Below, in pieces: positions 6,050 through 6,416 of a stretch of DNA of 6,416 nucleotides. Each line of letters opens with the position of its first letter. Position 1 is the first letter of the stretch. The notes under the pieces were generated by a model that saw nothing but the letters and a program-made list of their open reading frames with translations, was not told the origin of the DNA and ran no database searches. The translations under genes were made by a program, and so were the position numbers. The stretch covers positions 1 through 6,416 of the forward strand of contig DUKP01000148.1 of the NCBI GenBank assembly GCA_013329295.1, in the 5' to 3' direction. This DNA is from Candidatus Poseidoniaceae archaeon (GTDB taxonomy: Archaea > Thermoplasmatota > Poseidoniia > Poseidoniales > Poseidoniaceae).

Positions 6050-6416
6050 TGCTCGAACATTAGTGCTGCTGGACTGAATACGTCGCCGAAGCTTCGTACT
6101 TACATCCGCAGTCTATCATCTCGTCTTTTACGAGCGTTCTGAGGTGTCTCGTCTATGGGGTGGCTTCGAGCTTAGATGCTTTCAGCTCTTATCCTTCAGG
6201 GCGTGGCTACCCAGCATTGCCTTGTCAGACAACTGGTAAACTAGTGGCCCCGAGCCCTCGTTCCTCTCGTACTAAAGGGCCCCTTCCATCAGACACCTTA
6301 TGCGATTCTACCACCAAGCAACAAACCTGTCTCACGACGGTCTAAACCCATCTCACGATCACCTTTAATGGGCGAACAACCCCACCCTTCCCAGCTGCTG
6401 CACCAGGAGGGTGGGA
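6050..6416 (-). rRNA. rrl: 23S ribosomal RNA, 3' end (partial)
   Basis: About 367 bases of the 3' part of 23S, corresponding roughly to the stretch from just after the peptidyl transferase loop to the 3' end. Conserved blocks on the minus strand are GTTCGCCCATTAAAGGTGAT (domain V end), GTTTAGACCGTCGTGAGACAG, the sarcin-ricin loop AGTACGAGAGGAACG at 6259-6273, GAGCTGAAAGCATCTAAGC, and the terminal CAGCACTAATGTTCGAGC. The sarcin-ricin loop is intact and the segment shows no intron or insertion. The 5' part of the gene, and any 16S or tRNA before it, lie beyond the right edge. The 3' end is set by conservation and could shift by a few bases. Confidence 0.95.

Noticed and set aside
5801..6345. 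ORFs of 61-78 codons across 5S and 23S
   Set aside because: They overlap highly conserved rRNA on either strand and have no coding signature.

Overview
The window reads as chromosomal DNA from an AT-rich euryarchaeon, most probably a planktonic marine Thermoplasmata relative (Marine Group II / Poseidoniales type). The reasons are a euryarchaeal-looking 23S 3' end and 5S rRNA, an aIF6 translation factor (archaea and eukaryotes only), TATA-type promoter spacing, and a giant Ig-like surface protein with a C-terminal anchor. The lineage is an inference from style and gene content, not from a database match.

Layout, left half (+ strand): positions 1-3372 are the 3' part of a very large cell-surface protein gene whose start lies outside the window (open from base 1). 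The protein has repeated beta-sandwich domains, one membrane helix and a 108-residue acidic cytoplasmic tail. After a 38-base gap carrying a TATA-like element comes an unrecognised 227-residue soluble protein (3411-4094). Its stop codon abuts the stop codon of the convergent gene.

Layout, right half (- strand, reading right to left): the 3' end of 23S rRNA (6050-6416), a spacer of about 100 bases, 5S rRNA (5826-5947), a strong hairpin plus U-tract terminator (5764-5796), the aIF6 gene (5046-5708), then purC (4095-5000). The rRNA genes are the end of an operon whose 5' part lies beyond the window. aIF6 and purC look like a short two-gene unit with its own promoter immediately after the rRNA terminator.

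Functionally, aIF6 acts on the large ribosomal subunit, whose RNAs are encoded just upstream on the same strand. purC provides a purine biosynthesis step. The left half is unrelated surface biology. I found no CRISPR array, insertion sequence, tRNA or integrase. The most unusual structure is around 5S: the mature 5S is enclosed by an extended imperfect inverted repeat (a probable pre-5S excision stem), a perfect 16-base palindrome lies between 23S and 5S, and a bacterial-looking intrinsic terminator closes the unit.
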